A stretch of 64,000 nt of DNA from Veillonella tobetsuensis (GTDB lineage Bacteria > Bacillota > Negativicutes > Veillonellales > Veillonellaceae), in NCBI RefSeq assembly GCF_001078375.1, contig NZ_BBXI01000014.1:163332-227331 (forward strand). The letters are read 5' to 3'. The position numbers were made by a program, and so were the translations under genes. Below are positions 55,469 to 64,000 of this stretch, piece by piece; position 1 is the stretch's first letter; the number at the start of each line of letters is the position of its first letter. Under the pieces are notes generated by a model. That model had not been told where the DNA came from and made no database searches. It worked only from the letters and a program-made list of their open reading frames with translations.

Positions 55469-56502
55469 ACACGTCCCCTTCTATCCTTTGAATTAATAAT
55501 AAATCTAGATAATTCAACAATTTGCCCTGAACCGCGGTGAAGTCCTTGTACTACTTTTAATTCTGGCTCAAGAGCAACTTGTACAGGTACGCCTATTTCA
55601 GTGCTAACACGTTCAGCTAAGCCCTGTAAACGAGCCATACCACCGGTCAACACAATTCCATGCTGCATAATATCAGCCACTAACTCTGGCGCTGTTACAC
55701 GAATCATTTGTCGTATAGCATCTAAAAAGTTTTCAAGCCCATTATTAATCACTTGATATATTTCCGATTGATGCACCACGGAACGTCTCACAATACCACT
55801 AGTCATATCTCGACCGGAAAAAGAATATTCACAGTCCTCTACAGGTATAACAGCTGTACCTATGGCATGTTTAATATCCGTTACGGTTTCTTCTGACACC
55901 ATCAAACCAAAGCACTGGTTAATATACTGCATGATAGCACGGTCTAAATCATTACCACCAAAACGTATAGTTCGGCTAACAACCGTACCACCTAAGGAAA
56001 TAATGCCCATATCCGCAGTACCTTCACCAATATCTATAAGCATAGAGCCACGAGCCTCAAAAATAGGCAAACCGCATCCAATAGCAGCCGCAACCGGTCT
56101 TTCAATAAGAAATACCTCCCGTGCACCAGCTTGGATAACGGCATCCATCATGGCCCTCTGCTCTACATCGGTCATACCACAAGGTACACCTACAAGAACG
56201 CGAGATCTACGCAGTGTATTGGACACCTTGTGAAGAAAATATTTTAACATCGTGTGCATAATACGATAGTCGACAATAAAGCCATCTTGTAACGGTGTTA
56301 CAGAGCGCCACATATCAGGCATACGGCGCACAATGCGGTCTGCCTCATCGCCTACAGCGACAATTTTTTCTAGTTTTGTATCAGTAGCCACGATAGATGG
56401 CTCACTCATCATGGTCTCTCGTGTACCCCCCATGACACGTGTCATAGACGTGCCAATATCGATACTCACGTCTTTTCCAAGAGACGGTAAAATGGAATTC
56501 AT
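55465..56502 (-). CDS. mreB: MreB/Mbl-family actin homologue, divergent
   Basis: Cytoskeletal ATPase of 345 residues guiding cell-wall synthesis. The first phosphate loop reads DIGTSMTRV (usually DLGTANT), and the second reads DIGEGTADMG with Glu160 replacing a glycine of DIGGGT. The adenosine motif reads LTGGMARL instead of LTGGGA. The body otherwise matches MreB (IERPVAAAIGCGLPI, ISLGGTVVSRTIRFGG). The ATG at 56502 follows AAGGAG; ATGs further upstream would overlap that site. First of mreB-mreC-mreD. Confidence 0.9.
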   Translation of the reverse strand: MNSILPSLGKDVSIDIGTSMTRVMGGTRETMMSEPSIVATDTKLEKIVAVGDEADRIVRRMPDMWRSVTPLQDGFIVDYRIMHTMLKYFLHKVSNTLRRSRVLVGVPCGMTDVEQRAMMDAVIQAGAREVFLIERPVAAAIGCGLPIFEARGSMLIDIGEGTADMGIISLGGTVVSRTIRFGGNDLDRAIMQYINQCFGLMVSEETVTDIKHAIGTAVIPVEDCEYSFSGRDMTSGIVRRSVVHQSEIYQVINNGLENFLDAIRQMIRVTAPELVADIMQHGIVLTGGMARLQGLAERVSTEIGVPVQVALEPELKVVQGLHRGSGQIVELSRFIINSKDRRGRV

Positions 56503-56546
56503 AATGCTAATCTCCTTCATTACATCATCATTCCATTTTACCATAA

Positions 56547-57245
56547 CTAGCTTAATTTACCAATTTCACTCAAGCTCGTAAACTCGCCATCGCCAATGAC
56601 GATATGGTCCAAAACTGGAATGCCCATAAATTGTCCTGCACTCACAAATAACTTGGTAACCCGTATATCATCATCACTAGGTCTGCTGTCGCCAGATGGG
56701 TGATTATGTATTAATATAATAGCCGCCGCATTGCAAGCTATGGCCTTTCTAAATACGGCCCGTTGCTCCACAAGACTCGATGTGAGGCCTCCATTAGATA
56801 TGGTTTCTATGTGAATTAATTTATTGCGAGACGTCAGCATAGCTGCCAACACATGTTCTTCCGTTTCATGGCGGAGCCGTTCCATCACATATTGAGCTAT
56901 TACATAAGGCTGCGAAAAATCTTCGTACGTAGAGGTAATCTTTAATTCCCCTAAACGCCTACCTAGTTCTACAGCAGCACAAATGGTAACCGCTTTATCC
57001 ATACCAACACCTTTGATTTTAACTAAATCATCTAAAGTCATATGATTTAATCCGCGGATGCCGTCTGTGAAAGAGTCAATAATCGTATGTGCTAAATCGA
57101 TAGATGATTGACCTTTCAAGCCTGTTCTCAATAATATAGCCAACAATTCTTCCATCGCCATTTGTTTAGGCCCTAAGGCAACAAACTTTTCCCGTGGCCG
57201 TTGAAATGGCAACATATCTTTTACGCTGATAGTTCTGACTTGCAT
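56547..57245 (-). CDS. radC: RadC family JAB-domain protein
   Basis: Protein of 232 residues. An N-terminal helix-hairpin-helix region (IKGVGMDKAVTICAAVELGRR) precedes the JAB/MPN metalloprotease-like domain with HNHPSGDSRPSDDD. The historical link to DNA repair is doubtful. It lies in the common maf-radC-mreB order. Confidence 0.94.
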   Translation of the reverse strand: MQVRTISVKDMLPFQRPREKFVALGPKQMAMEELLAILLRTGLKGQSSIDLAHTIIDSFTDGIRGLNHMTLDDLVKIKGVGMDKAVTICAAVELGRRLGELKITSTYEDFSQPYVIAQYVMERLRHETEEHVLAAMLTSRNKLIHIETISNGGLTSSLVEQRAVFRKAIACNAAAIILIHNHPSGDSRPSDDDIRVTKLFVSAGQFMGIPVLDHIVIGDGEFTSLSEIGKLS

Positions 57246-57348
57246 AGAATTTCTCCATTCTTACAGTACGCAAACAAAATCAGCCTCAATATTTCTATTA
57301 TCTTTATGTTACGAACCTATTTTTCGTACAGATTTTTTCCTATTACAT

Positions 57349-57918
57349 TTAAGACTTTACGCCCAACGCTTTACATATTTCTTCGTATACATGTTCTACG
57401 GGCAGTCCTACCACATTCGTATAAGAGCCTTCGATTGTATCCACCCACAAAGCCCCCTTCCCTTGGATGCCGTAGGCCCCAGCCTTATCCATCGGCTCTA
57501 GGGAATCAATATAAGACTCTATTTCAAAATCTGCTAATGTTTTAAAATATACCTTTGTTTCATTATGAAATACAATCTCACGGCCTTTGATAAGAAGAGC
57601 TACACCGGTAATAACGGAATGAACTTGTCCGGATAAGGTACGAAGCATAGCGCGTGCCTCATCCTTACTGTGAGGTTTACCAAGCACCTGACCATTACAT
57701 ACTACAATCGTATCTGCCCCTAAAATGATACCACCTTCTGGTACCCCCTCTGCACAACGAGCCTTTCCCAAGGCTTGGGCCTTGACCATCTCGATAGGAT
57801 CCGTGATAACCACATTATCCTCTTCATAGGAACTAGAAACAACGGTATGCTCAATGCCTACTTGGGTCAATAGTTCTGTACGTCTTGGAGATTGGCTCGC
57901 CAAATATAATCCACTCAT
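57349..57918 (-). CDS. maf: Maf family nucleotide pyrophosphatase
   Basis: House-cleaning enzyme of 189 residues that hydrolyses dTTP, UTP and modified nucleotides. The N terminus YLASQSPRRTELLTQVG and the metal-site ILGADTIVVCNGQVLGKP are diagnostic. DKAGAYGIQGKGALWVD lies near the C terminus. The gap to radC shows a small TACGAA/TTCGTA hairpin only. Confidence 0.94.
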   Translation of the reverse strand: MSGLYLASQSPRRTELLTQVGIEHTVVSSSYEEDNVVITDPIEMVKAQALGKARCAEGVPEGGIILGADTIVVCNGQVLGKPHSKDEARAMLRTLSGQVHSVITGVALLIKGREIVFHNETKVYFKTLADFEIESYIDSLEPMDKAGAYGIQGKGALWVDTIEGSYTNVVGLPVEHVYEEICKALGVKS

Positions 57919-57926
57919 AATACGTC

Positions 57927-58532
57927 CTACTCTTCTACACTATTAATTAGGCTTTCGTAATATTCCTTAACATCGATGCCTTGTTTCGCCGCATCAGCTC
58001 GCACGGTAGCATAGAAAATAACATCTGCTTCTGGTACGCGCACGCGATTAGGCACAAACTGTTCAAGTGTTTCATAGAATGCATCGTCTGCTTTCAACAT
58101 AACACGACCATATTGAACCTTTTTTCCTTTAGTAATGGAATATACCATGAACCAAATCGGTCTATCATCAGAGGTAGAACATTTTCTATACTTATAGCGA
58201 TAGCGCAAATTCGTTAAAAAATCGCGATTATACGCATAAATACCATCAATATCCTCATACTTTACAGAAAATGTACGCTTTCTAAAAAAGGAATTCTCTT
58301 CGATGATAAATTCTGTATCTGTTAATGTATACGTGTAGCGACTAACGGCCTGTTTAACGATAACAACAAGTGCGGCTAGCTCGATAAAATATTCAGCTAA
58401 TAAGAGATGACCTACATTAAGGCTTCTAAAGGTCGTAAATATCATGGCACCGATTAGCAAAACAACAAAGAGTAATACTAATAACTCCGCACTACGGGTG
58501 CGCTGAGACTGTTCACTATATAAAATATTCAT
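57927..58532 (-). CDS. hypothetical membrane protein, PH-domain-like
   Basis: I do not recognise a specific family. The 201 residues start with two hydrophobic helices (about 16-35 and 40-60). The soluble part that follows is beta-rich and begins RYTYTLTDTEFIIEENSFFRK. This layout resembles bacterial PH-domain (bPH) membrane proteins. It starts after GAAAGGGG and lies 8 bases before maf, so it is probably the first gene of the maf-radC transcript. Confidence 0.7.
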   Translation of the reverse strand: MNILYSEQSQRTRSAELLVLLFVVLLIGAMIFTTFRSLNVGHLLLAEYFIELAALVVIVKQAVSRYTYTLTDTEFIIEENSFFRKRTFSVKYEDIDGIYAYNRDFLTNLRYRYKYRKCSTSDDRPIWFMVYSITKGKKVQYGRVMLKADDAFYETLEQFVPNRVRVPEADVIFYATVRADAAKQGIDVKEYYESLINSVEE

Positions 58533-58599
58533 ACGTAACCCCTTTCAAAAATGACTCTGCATACTATTTATTATATAGGATTCATCTCTGAAAAACTAC

Positions 58600-58637
58600 A
58601 AAAACCCCGCTTATATCTAAGATATAAACGAGGCTTT
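58600..58637 (-). terminator. terminator of ackA
   Basis: Minus-strand hairpin AAAGCCTCGTTTATATC-TTA-GATATAAGCGGGG followed by TTTTTG, about 50 bases past the ackA stop. Confidence 0.9.
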
Positions 58638-58689
58638 GTATAAATAGTCTAATTAACTATTAAAATGGGCATAACCCATGTGCTTTTTA

Positions 58690-59892
58690 TTATTTCAAAG
58701 CGCTTGTGATGCGTTGAGTATCACGAGCAATCATAATTTCTTCGTTTGTAGGAATTACGAAGATTTTAACTTTGGAACCTTCAGCACTGATTTCTTGTTC
58801 TTTACCACGAACATTGTTACGTTCAGGGTCGATACGTGTGCCAAGGTATTCTAAACCATTGCAGATTGCATCGCGGTTACCGATACCGTTTTCGCCAATA
58901 CCAGCTGTGAAGATGATAGCATCAACACCGCCCATAACAGCAGCGAAAGCACCGATTACACGACGAACTTTGTAATGGAACATGTTAAGAGCCAATTTAG
59001 CGCGTTTGTGTCCATTAGCAGCCGCTTCTTCGATTACGCGGAAGTCATTGGACACACCGGAAATACCCAATACGCCGGACTCTTTGTTCATTACTTTGTC
59101 GACTTCTTCATAGGACATGCCTGTTTTATCCATCAAGAATGGAACGATAGCAGGGTCGATATCACCAGTACGAGTACCCATGATCAAACCAGACAATGGA
59201 GTGAAGCCCATTGTAGTATCGATGGAACGACCACCTTTGATAGCGGATACGGAAGAACCATTACCCAAGTGACAAGTAATAATACGAAGATCAGACATGT
59301 GTTTACCCATTAATTCTGCGCAACGTTGTGCAACATATTTGTGGGATGTACCATGGAAACCGTAACGACGGATACCATAGTTTTCATAGTATTCATAAGG
59401 AAGCGCATACATGTAAGCTTCTTTAGGCATTGTTTGATGGAATGCAGTATCAAATACGCCAACTTGTGGTACGTTTGGCATAATAGATTGGCAAGCTTCG
59501 ATACCTTGAATGTTTGGTGGGTTGTGCAATGGAGCAAGAGCCGCACATTCTTCCAATGCTTGCATAACAGCAGGTGTAATCAATACGGAATCAGCGAATT
59601 TTTCACCACCATGTACTACACGGTGACCAACTGCATCGATTTCATCCATAGATTCAATAACACCGAACTCTGGATCTACCAAGATGTCAAGCAAGATGCG
59701 CAATGCTTCTTTATGATTTAAAATTGGTTCAACGCGTTCTAATTTGTCTGCGTTAGGGCGTTTATGAGTGAAGATAGCGTCTTGATCACCAATCTTTTCA
59801 AATAAACCTTTCGCTAATTCATGTTCAGTTGTCATATCAAGTAATTGATATTTCAAGGAGGAACTGCCGCAGTTAACTACTAATACGTTCAT
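58690..59892 (-). CDS. ackA: acetate kinase
   Basis: Converts acetyl phosphate and ADP to acetate and ATP, the last ATP-yielding step of lactate/pyruvate fermentation. It has 400 residues, the normal length. Motifs: [11 protein letters not shown] at the start, [32 protein letters not shown] and FTAGIGENG. No pta gene is adjacent. It lies 3 bases behind a lipoprotein gene, so the two are cotranscribed. Confidence 0.97.
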   Translation of the reverse strand: MNVLVVNCGSSSLKYQLLDMTTEHELAKGLFEKIGDQDAIFTHKRPNADKLERVEPILNHKEALRILLDILVDPEFGVIESMDEIDAVGHRVVHGGEKFADSVLITPAVMQALEECAALAPLHNPPNIQGIEACQSIMPNVPQVGVFDTAFHQTMPKEAYMYALPYEYYENYGIRRYGFHGTSHKYVAQRCAELMGKHMSDLRIITCHLGNGSSVSAIKGGRSIDTTMGFTPLSGLIMGTRTGDIDPAIVPFLMDKTGMSYEEVDKVMNKESGVLGISGVSNDFRVIEEAAANGHKRAKLALNMFHYKVRRVIGAFAAVMGGVDAIIFTAGIGENGIGNRDAICNGLEYLGTRIDPERNNVRGKEQEISAEGSKVKIFVIPTNEEIMIARDTQRITSALK

Positions 59893-59895
59893 TGA

Positions 59896-60459
59896 TTAAC
59901 CCTCTTTCTTTTGCGTAACGTAAATCTTATTCATAATTTGTTTGCTGATATCAGCACCTATTTGATCATCCGTTGGATATCTATAGGTTATATTCCACAA
60001 TACACCTTTATCTACAAAGACATATTGAGAGAAACTAGTTTTAATTTTGTTAACATAAAAATCACCGGTTATAAGCTGTGCTTGAACACCATTTAAATCG
60101 ATGTTTTCTACATTAACAGTAGCACCTAATTTAGCATACTCAGATTTCTTTTGATTTACAAAATCCGCTACTGTTGGTAATGCTTTATTAGGGGCTGCTT
60201 GACGAGCCTCCACAGAAATCAACATATGTTGACTTAGGCTTCCATATGCATCCATAGGATATCCATCAACGCTAGTGGTTTCCGATGTTTTTCCCATTTC
60301 ATATGGCAATGCTACAGTCACTTCTGATTGTCCAGAACGAATGACTTGATTACCAAAGCTATATATATCCATCACATTATTGGAGCCACAGCCAGCTAGT
60401 GCCAGTAGTGACGTGCCTAATACGATGGCTTGTACTGTACGTTTCCACTGAACCTTCAT
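59896..60459 (-). CDS. hypothetical lipoprotein upstream of ackA
   Basis: The 187 residues begin with a signal peptide ending in the lipobox LALAGC (Cys24), so it should be lipidated and membrane bound. The mature part (about 160 residues) shows no motif I can name. It is mixed alpha/beta and resembles small uncharacterised lipoproteins of Negativicutes. ATG at 60459 with GAGGTG upstream. It shares a transcript with ackA. Confidence 0.85.
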   Translation of the reverse strand: MKVQWKRTVQAIVLGTSLLALAGCGSNNVMDIYSFGNQVIRSGQSEVTVALPYEMGKTSETTSVDGYPMDAYGSLSQHMLISVEARQAAPNKALPTVADFVNQKKSEYAKLGATVNVENIDLNGVQAQLITGDFYVNKIKTSFSQYVFVDKGVLWNITYRYPTDDQIGADISKQIMNKIYVTQKKEG

Positions 60460-60494
60460 CAAATCACCTCACGTCAAATCAGAATTCACAAATA

Positions 60495-60523
60495 ATTATA
60501 CCATTACACCGCCTACCATTCTA
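60495..60523 (-). promoter_or_regulatory. promoter of the lipoprotein-ackA unit
   Basis: Minus-strand extended -10 TGGTATAAT with a weak -35 TAGAAT at 17 bases. It lies in the divergent region with tmcAL. The plus-strand side has a TATAAT at 60631-60636 but no good -35. Confidence 0.6.
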
Positions 60524-60667
60524 GTACTTTCACAATAAATTCTATAATTCCTTATAAGAATGTTGAAAGTTTCTAAGATCACAAAATTTTCCCTGCAAAG
60601 AACAAATTATATAAATTCACTCATTTGTTATATAATAATATAAATTACACCTATGAAAGGACTCAAT

Positions 60668-61873
60668 ATGAAAGCAATCGGTATTATCTGCGAATATAAT
60701 CCGTTTCACAACGGTCATTCCCATCAATTACATACATTAAGCAATACCCATCCTGATGCAGTGCGCATCGCTATTATGAGTGGGTCCTTTGTGCAACGTG
60801 GCGAACCGGCCTACTTTAGTAAATTCGACCGTGCCCGTTGGGCTATATATGGTGGTGCTGATGTGGTTATCGAATTGCCTACGGTTTATTCCTTAGGCAG
60901 TGCAGAACTATTTTGTACCGGTGCTATTCGTCTTATGAAAGCCTTACATATCGACAGCATCTCCTTCGGCTCTGAACTGAATAACAACACGGTACTTCAT
61001 GAAGCCGCTGAATTTTTAAACACCAAACAAGGGCAGGATGCCATACAGCAGCAAGTAAGAACAGGCGTATCTTATGGTACTGCTTTACGCCAAGTGATTG
61101 CAGAACATGTGCGAAATGGTGAACTTATCAACAACGCCCCTAATGCGTTACTAGGTCTTGAGTATATTCGAGCAGCACAACAATATTTTAATGGTTTATC
61201 TGTGGTTCCCATTACACGTCAGTCATCACATCACAGTACCCTCCTTCCCTACGGCCAAGAATTTCCATCAGGCACTGCCTTAAGAGAAGCGCTCATTCAA
61301 TATAAAGCAATTGATTCATATGTTCCAGCCTCAATTATTGATGATGTAAATAGAGTCATAAAAAGCGGTGCCTATGTAGACTACGAACGCTATCAAGATA
61401 TGCTACACGGCATCAATCGATTATTATCCACAGTAGAGCTAGAAAGGTATGGCGATTTTACAGAAGGCATTGAATATCGTTGGTACCAAGCGATGCGACA
61501 AACCAATTGGACCGATGCCCTTGAAGAAATTAAAACTAAACGTTATACCTATGCTAGATTGCGCCGCATGGCAGCCTATACAGCACTACATATTACTAAA
61601 TCTATTTTACAAGAAGCACATATGCTAGGTCCACAATATGCACGTCTATTGGCGTTTAATCAAAGGGGACGCACCTGGTTAAAACATAAAACACCGAGCA
61701 TCCCTGTGATACAAAAATGGGCAAAAGCTCATTCTATGGTATCCATTTGTGGAAAAGAAATGCTTTGCATCGATACGAAAGCTACGGATTTACAAGCCTA
61801 TGTGTTTAAAGCACCAACAGCCCGTACAGGTCATGATGACTTTCACTATTCCCCACAATATATTGAAACATAA
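60668..61873 (+). CDS. tmcAL: tRNA(Met) cytidine acetate ligase TmcAL (YlbM)
   Basis: Nucleotidyltransferase-fold enzyme of 401 residues. It activates acetate with ATP and forms N4-acetylcytidine at the wobble base of elongator tRNA-Met. The ATP site NPFHNGHSHQ (11-20) and SGSFVQRGEPAYFSKFDRA are diagnostic. The ATG at 60668 has AAAGGA seven bases upstream. It is the only gene on the plus strand and is divergent from the lipoprotein-ackA pair. Confidence 0.93.
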   Translation: MKAIGIICEYNPFHNGHSHQLHTLSNTHPDAVRIAIMSGSFVQRGEPAYFSKFDRARWAIYGGADVVIELPTVYSLGSAELFCTGAIRLMKALHIDSISFGSELNNNTVLHEAAEFLNTKQGQDAIQQQVRTGVSYGTALRQVIAEHVRNGELINNAPNALLGLEYIRAAQQYFNGLSVVPITRQSSHHSTLLPYGQEFPSGTALREALIQYKAIDSYVPASIIDDVNRVIKSGAYVDYERYQDMLHGINRLLSTVELERYGDFTEGIEYRWYQAMRQTNWTDALEEIKTKRYTYARLRRMAAYTALHITKSILQEAHMLGPQYARLLAFNQRGRTWLKHKTPSIPVIQKWAKAHSMVSICGKEMLCIDTKATDLQAYVFKAPTARTGHDDFHYSPQYIET

Positions 61874-61878
61874 AAATA

Positions 61879-61912
61879 AAGACTCGACTTATAGTAATAG
61901 GCCGAGTCTTTT
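61879..61912. terminator. bidirectional terminator between tmcAL and pyrR
   Basis: AAAGACTCG and CGAGTCTTTT pair with an 18-nt loop. The 3' side has a T run on the plus strand, and the minus strand reads into TTTATTTTTATG, so it can end both convergent genes. Confidence 0.82.
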
Positions 61913-61928
61913 CATATGTAACTATCTA

Positions 61929-62450
61929 TTATTGCTCGATGGTCACGCCATCACAGCCATCTAATTCCATCACTTGTACACGTACCTTTTCCAAGTGAGA
62001 TGTAGGAATATTTTTACCTACATAATCAGCGCGAATCGGTAATTCACGATGACCGCGATCAACTAGTACGGCTAATTGAATCGATTTAGGACGCCCAGAG
62101 GTCATCAATGCGTTTAAAGCAGCTCTAATTGTGCGTCCCGTATACAATACATCATCTACGAGGATAATGGTCTTTTCTGTAGTATCAATAGAGCATGGAG
62201 CTCCTTCCTTTGGACGCGTATCTCGATCATCGCGATACATGGCCACATTTAAAGGTTCACATTCAATATGAAGCCCCTCAATAGTATGAATTTCTGTTTG
62301 TAATCGTTTAGCAAGCATCACGCCACGTCGTTCAATACCAACAATAACAGCATTAGAAAGGCCTTTATTACGTTCTAAGATTTCATGACCAATACGTCTA
62401 ATGGCGCGTTTAATTGCGTCTTCATCCATTAAAATACGCTTTGTTTCCAT
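61929..62450 (-). CDS. pyrR: PyrR: pyr attenuation regulator / uracil phosphoribosyltransferase
   Basis: RNA-binding regulator of pyrimidine operons with UPRTase activity, 173 residues. The PRPP-binding loop is VDDVLYTGRTIRAAL (about 97-111), and VGIERRGVMLAKRL matches the family. No pyr genes or PyrR-binding anti-antiterminators were seen in this window, so its targets lie elsewhere. It is 11 bases from rluD, in lspA-rluD-pyrR. Confidence 0.95.
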   Translation of the reverse strand: METKRILMDEDAIKRAIRRIGHEILERNKGLSNAVIVGIERRGVMLAKRLQTEIHTIEGLHIECEPLNVAMYRDDRDTRPKEGAPCSIDTTEKTIILVDDVLYTGRTIRAALNALMTSGRPKSIQLAVLVDRGHRELPIRADYVGKNIPTSHLEKVRVQVMELDGCDGVTIEQ

Positions 62451-62461
62451 AGTAGTATCCC

Positions 62462-63379
62462 TTATCTACGTTCTCTATATTCCTTAGCAAACTCGATACA
62501 ATTTTGAAAGTCCTCAGGTACTGGCGCTTCAAAATGCATCTCTTTTCCTGTAATTGGATGTACAATATCCAAGGTATGAGAATGAAGCACTTGCCCTTCT
62601 ATAGGGAAATCCATGCGACGATAACCATAGAATGGGTCATTAACAACAGGATGCCCAATATGCGCAAAATGAACACGAATTTGATGTGTACGCCCAGTTT
62701 CCAACACACATTCTACTAATGTTTGATATCCATAGCGTTCAAGCACTTTAAAATGGGTAATAGCGTCCTTGCTATTTTCAAACACTACAGCCATCTTCAT
62801 GCGGTCTTTTGGATGTCGACCAATAGGTGCCTTAATAATCCCTTTTTCCTCTACAATATTACCTTGTACAAGAGCTAAGTACGTGCGTTTAGCACTATGG
62901 GCTTTCACCTGCTCTGCCAAACCAATATGAGCGGCATCATTTTTTGCAGCCATCATTACACCAGAAGTGTCCTTATCTAAGCGATGTACAATACCAGGGC
63001 GAATTTCACCATTGATACCGGATAAATCCTTACAATGATGTAATAAGGCATTCACAAGAGTACCAGAGTAATTCCCTACTGCTGGATGTACCACCATACC
63101 ACGGGGCTTATTAATAATAATGATATCGTGATCCTCATATAGATAATCTACAGGAATATCCTCAGGCAATACCTCTACAGATTCAGGTTCAGGAATCTCA
63201 ACAGAAACTACGCTATCTACATTAAGGCGTAGATTAGCTTTACCAACCTTGCCATTGACCTGAACATGACCAGATTTTATAAGACTTTGGATATAACTAC
63301 GAGACCCTTCTATTACTTCAGTCAAAAATACATCAAGACGTTTTCCCTCTTGTTCCAAAGATACAATATATTCGTTCAT
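62462..63379 (-). CDS. rluD: RluD-type 23S rRNA pseudouridine synthase
   Basis: Converts uridines of 23S rRNA (helix 69 in E. coli RluD) to pseudouridine. It has 305 residues. An N-terminal S4 domain (about 12-75) precedes the catalytic motif HRLDKDTSG with the active Asp near residue 139. The C-terminal ETGRTHQIRVHFAHIGHPV is typical. RluD and RluC-like relatives cannot be fully separated by eye. Adjacent to lspA without a gap. Confidence 0.92.
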   Translation of the reverse strand: MNEYIVSLEQEGKRLDVFLTEVIEGSRSYIQSLIKSGHVQVNGKVGKANLRLNVDSVVSVEIPEPESVEVLPEDIPVDYLYEDHDIIIINKPRGMVVHPAVGNYSGTLVNALLHHCKDLSGINGEIRPGIVHRLDKDTSGVMMAAKNDAAHIGLAEQVKAHSAKRTYLALVQGNIVEEKGIIKAPIGRHPKDRMKMAVVFENSKDAITHFKVLERYGYQTLVECVLETGRTHQIRVHFAHIGHPVVNDPFYGYRRMDFPIEGQVLHSHTLDIVHPITGKEMHFEAPVPEDFQNCIEFAKEYRERR

Positions 63380-63820
63380 CTATGACTCCTCATGTTCATT
63401 TCTTAACAAATGATATATGATGCATGAAACACCGACACATATACCAATATCTGCGACATTAAAAATAGGCCAAATTCTAAAATCAAAAAAATCAACCACA
63501 CCATGTAATACATAACGGTCAATGCCATTGCCGATGGCACCAGAAATAAGTAATGCACTACCTATGCGCAAGGAAATAGGGCCTCTATTAACCTTCTGAT
63601 GATAGATAGCATACACAATAATCAAAATAAAAGCGACTACCAAAAAGAACCATCGTTGATTTGCTAACATACCAAAGGCAGCCCCACGATTTATAATATA
63701 CGTTAAATGAAATACATTTTGTATAACAGACACTGATTCACCTATTACAAAATGATTCATTACATAATATTTTGAGACTTGATCAAGTACAAGCCAAATA
63801 ATTGCAATTAAATAAAACAA
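63380..63820 (-). CDS. lspA: lipoprotein signal peptidase (SPase II)
   Basis: Four-helix membrane aspartyl protease of 146 residues that cleaves prolipoproteins such as the one encoded at 59896-60459. The catalytic aspartates are in GNGIDR and FNVADIGI. TTG start with GGGAG six bases upstream. First gene of lspA-rluD-pyrR. Confidence 0.94.
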   Translation of the reverse strand: MFYLIAIIWLVLDQVSKYYVMNHFVIGESVSVIQNVFHLTYIINRGAAFGMLANQRWFFLVVAFILIIVYAIYHQKVNRGPISLRIGSALLISGAIGNGIDRYVLHGVVDFFDFRIWPIFNVADIGICVGVSCIIYHLLRNEHEES

Positions 63821-63912
63821 AATTTACTCCCTTATCAAATATATATCTTAATAGTCCTATTATACTAAGATACACAATTTTAGGCAAAATAAAAAGCCCC
63901 TCAATGATGATA

Positions 63913-64000
63913 TGTACCCATTTTCCTGGACACATATTATTTACTAGCCTAAACACATGGATGCTTCCCTGTATTTTACAGGAGGCATCCATTTTGTTTT
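63913..64000. mobile_element. possible IS3/IS150-type insertion sequence end
   Basis: TGTACCCATTTTCCTGGACACAT at 63913-63935 (split here: TGTACCCATTTT then CCTGGACACAT) resembles IS150-group terminal inverted repeats. It is followed by a hairpin (63957-63992, ATGGATGC-TT-CCCTGTA and its complement) with a plus-strand T tract. No transposase lies inside the window, so the element would extend to the right. Confidence 0.35.
63957..64000 (+). terminator. plus-strand hairpin with T tract at right edge
   Basis: ATGGATGC and GCATCCAT flank CCTGTA-TTT-TACAGG, then TTTTGTTTT. No plus-strand gene precedes it, so it may shield the supposed insertion sequence from outside transcription. Confidence 0.6.

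Noticed and set aside
63783..63992. Minus-strand reading frame of 69 codons at the right edge
   Set aside because: It overlaps the start of lspA and the end hairpin, has no ribosome site and no recognisable protein features.
1..64000. CRISPR arrays, prophage, restriction or toxin-antitoxin systems
   Set aside because: No regularly spaced repeats, phage genes, methylase/nuclease pairs or small two-gene toxin modules were seen.

Overview
The window reads as a chromosomal core region of a low-to-medium GC diderm Firmicute. Veillonella (Negativicutes) is my best inference. It rests on the mix of Firmicute operons (dnaG-rpoD, rplU-prp-rpmA, maf-radC-mreBCD, fur-hemZ) with a Tat-exported membrane [NiFe] hydrogenase and on overall gene-family resemblance; no search was run. 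Almost every gene lies on the minus strand, so the text order is the reverse of transcription. The only plus-strand gene is tmcAL (60668-61873).

Left part (1-9 kb): the 5' two thirds of alaS, a secreted NlpC/P60 cell-wall hydrolase, a membrane glycosyltransferase, and a five-gene uptake [NiFe]-hydrogenase operon (small subunit, large subunit, cytochrome b, maturation protease, HupH-type accessory domain). Then come thioredoxin and the RNase P RNA.

10-30 kb: nif3 and trmK, a CAU-anticodon tRNA with a near-consensus promoter, an unexplained nested inverted-repeat/direct-repeat block (12001-12296), a queuosine block (queD-queE-folE), dnaG-rpoD, RNase Y with its own promoter, recX, recA, cinA, rimO, an orphan solute-binding protein joined to a YgiQ radical-SAM gene, a short RodZ-like protein, ftsK and rarA. 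The 6S RNA sits between rarA and aspS.

30-45 kb: aspS, hisS, hemZ, fur; a metallo-beta-lactamase-fold hydrolase, rel and recJ in an overlapping operon; then an iron-flavoured stretch with Fur-box-like sequences, hydG ([FeFe]-hydrogenase cofactor maturase) and a FetAB-type exporter; then rpmA-prp-rplU behind an L21 leader.

45-64 kb: mntP, RNase G, two radical-SAM-related genes, and the elongation/shape cluster maf-radC-mreB-mreC-mreD-mrdA-minD-rodA. Next are a lipoprotein-acetate kinase pair, divergent tmcAL, and lspA-rluD-pyrR. A possible insertion-sequence end lies at the right edge.

Most of the window is housekeeping, and I do not see a clear new defence or mobile system. The less ordinary items are the structured repeat block beside the tRNA, the MreB with altered nucleotide-binding motifs, a MinD without adjacent MinC/MinE, GC-rich perfect palindromes just inside hyaD and hemZ, and Fur-box-like sequence in the loop of the hydG terminator.
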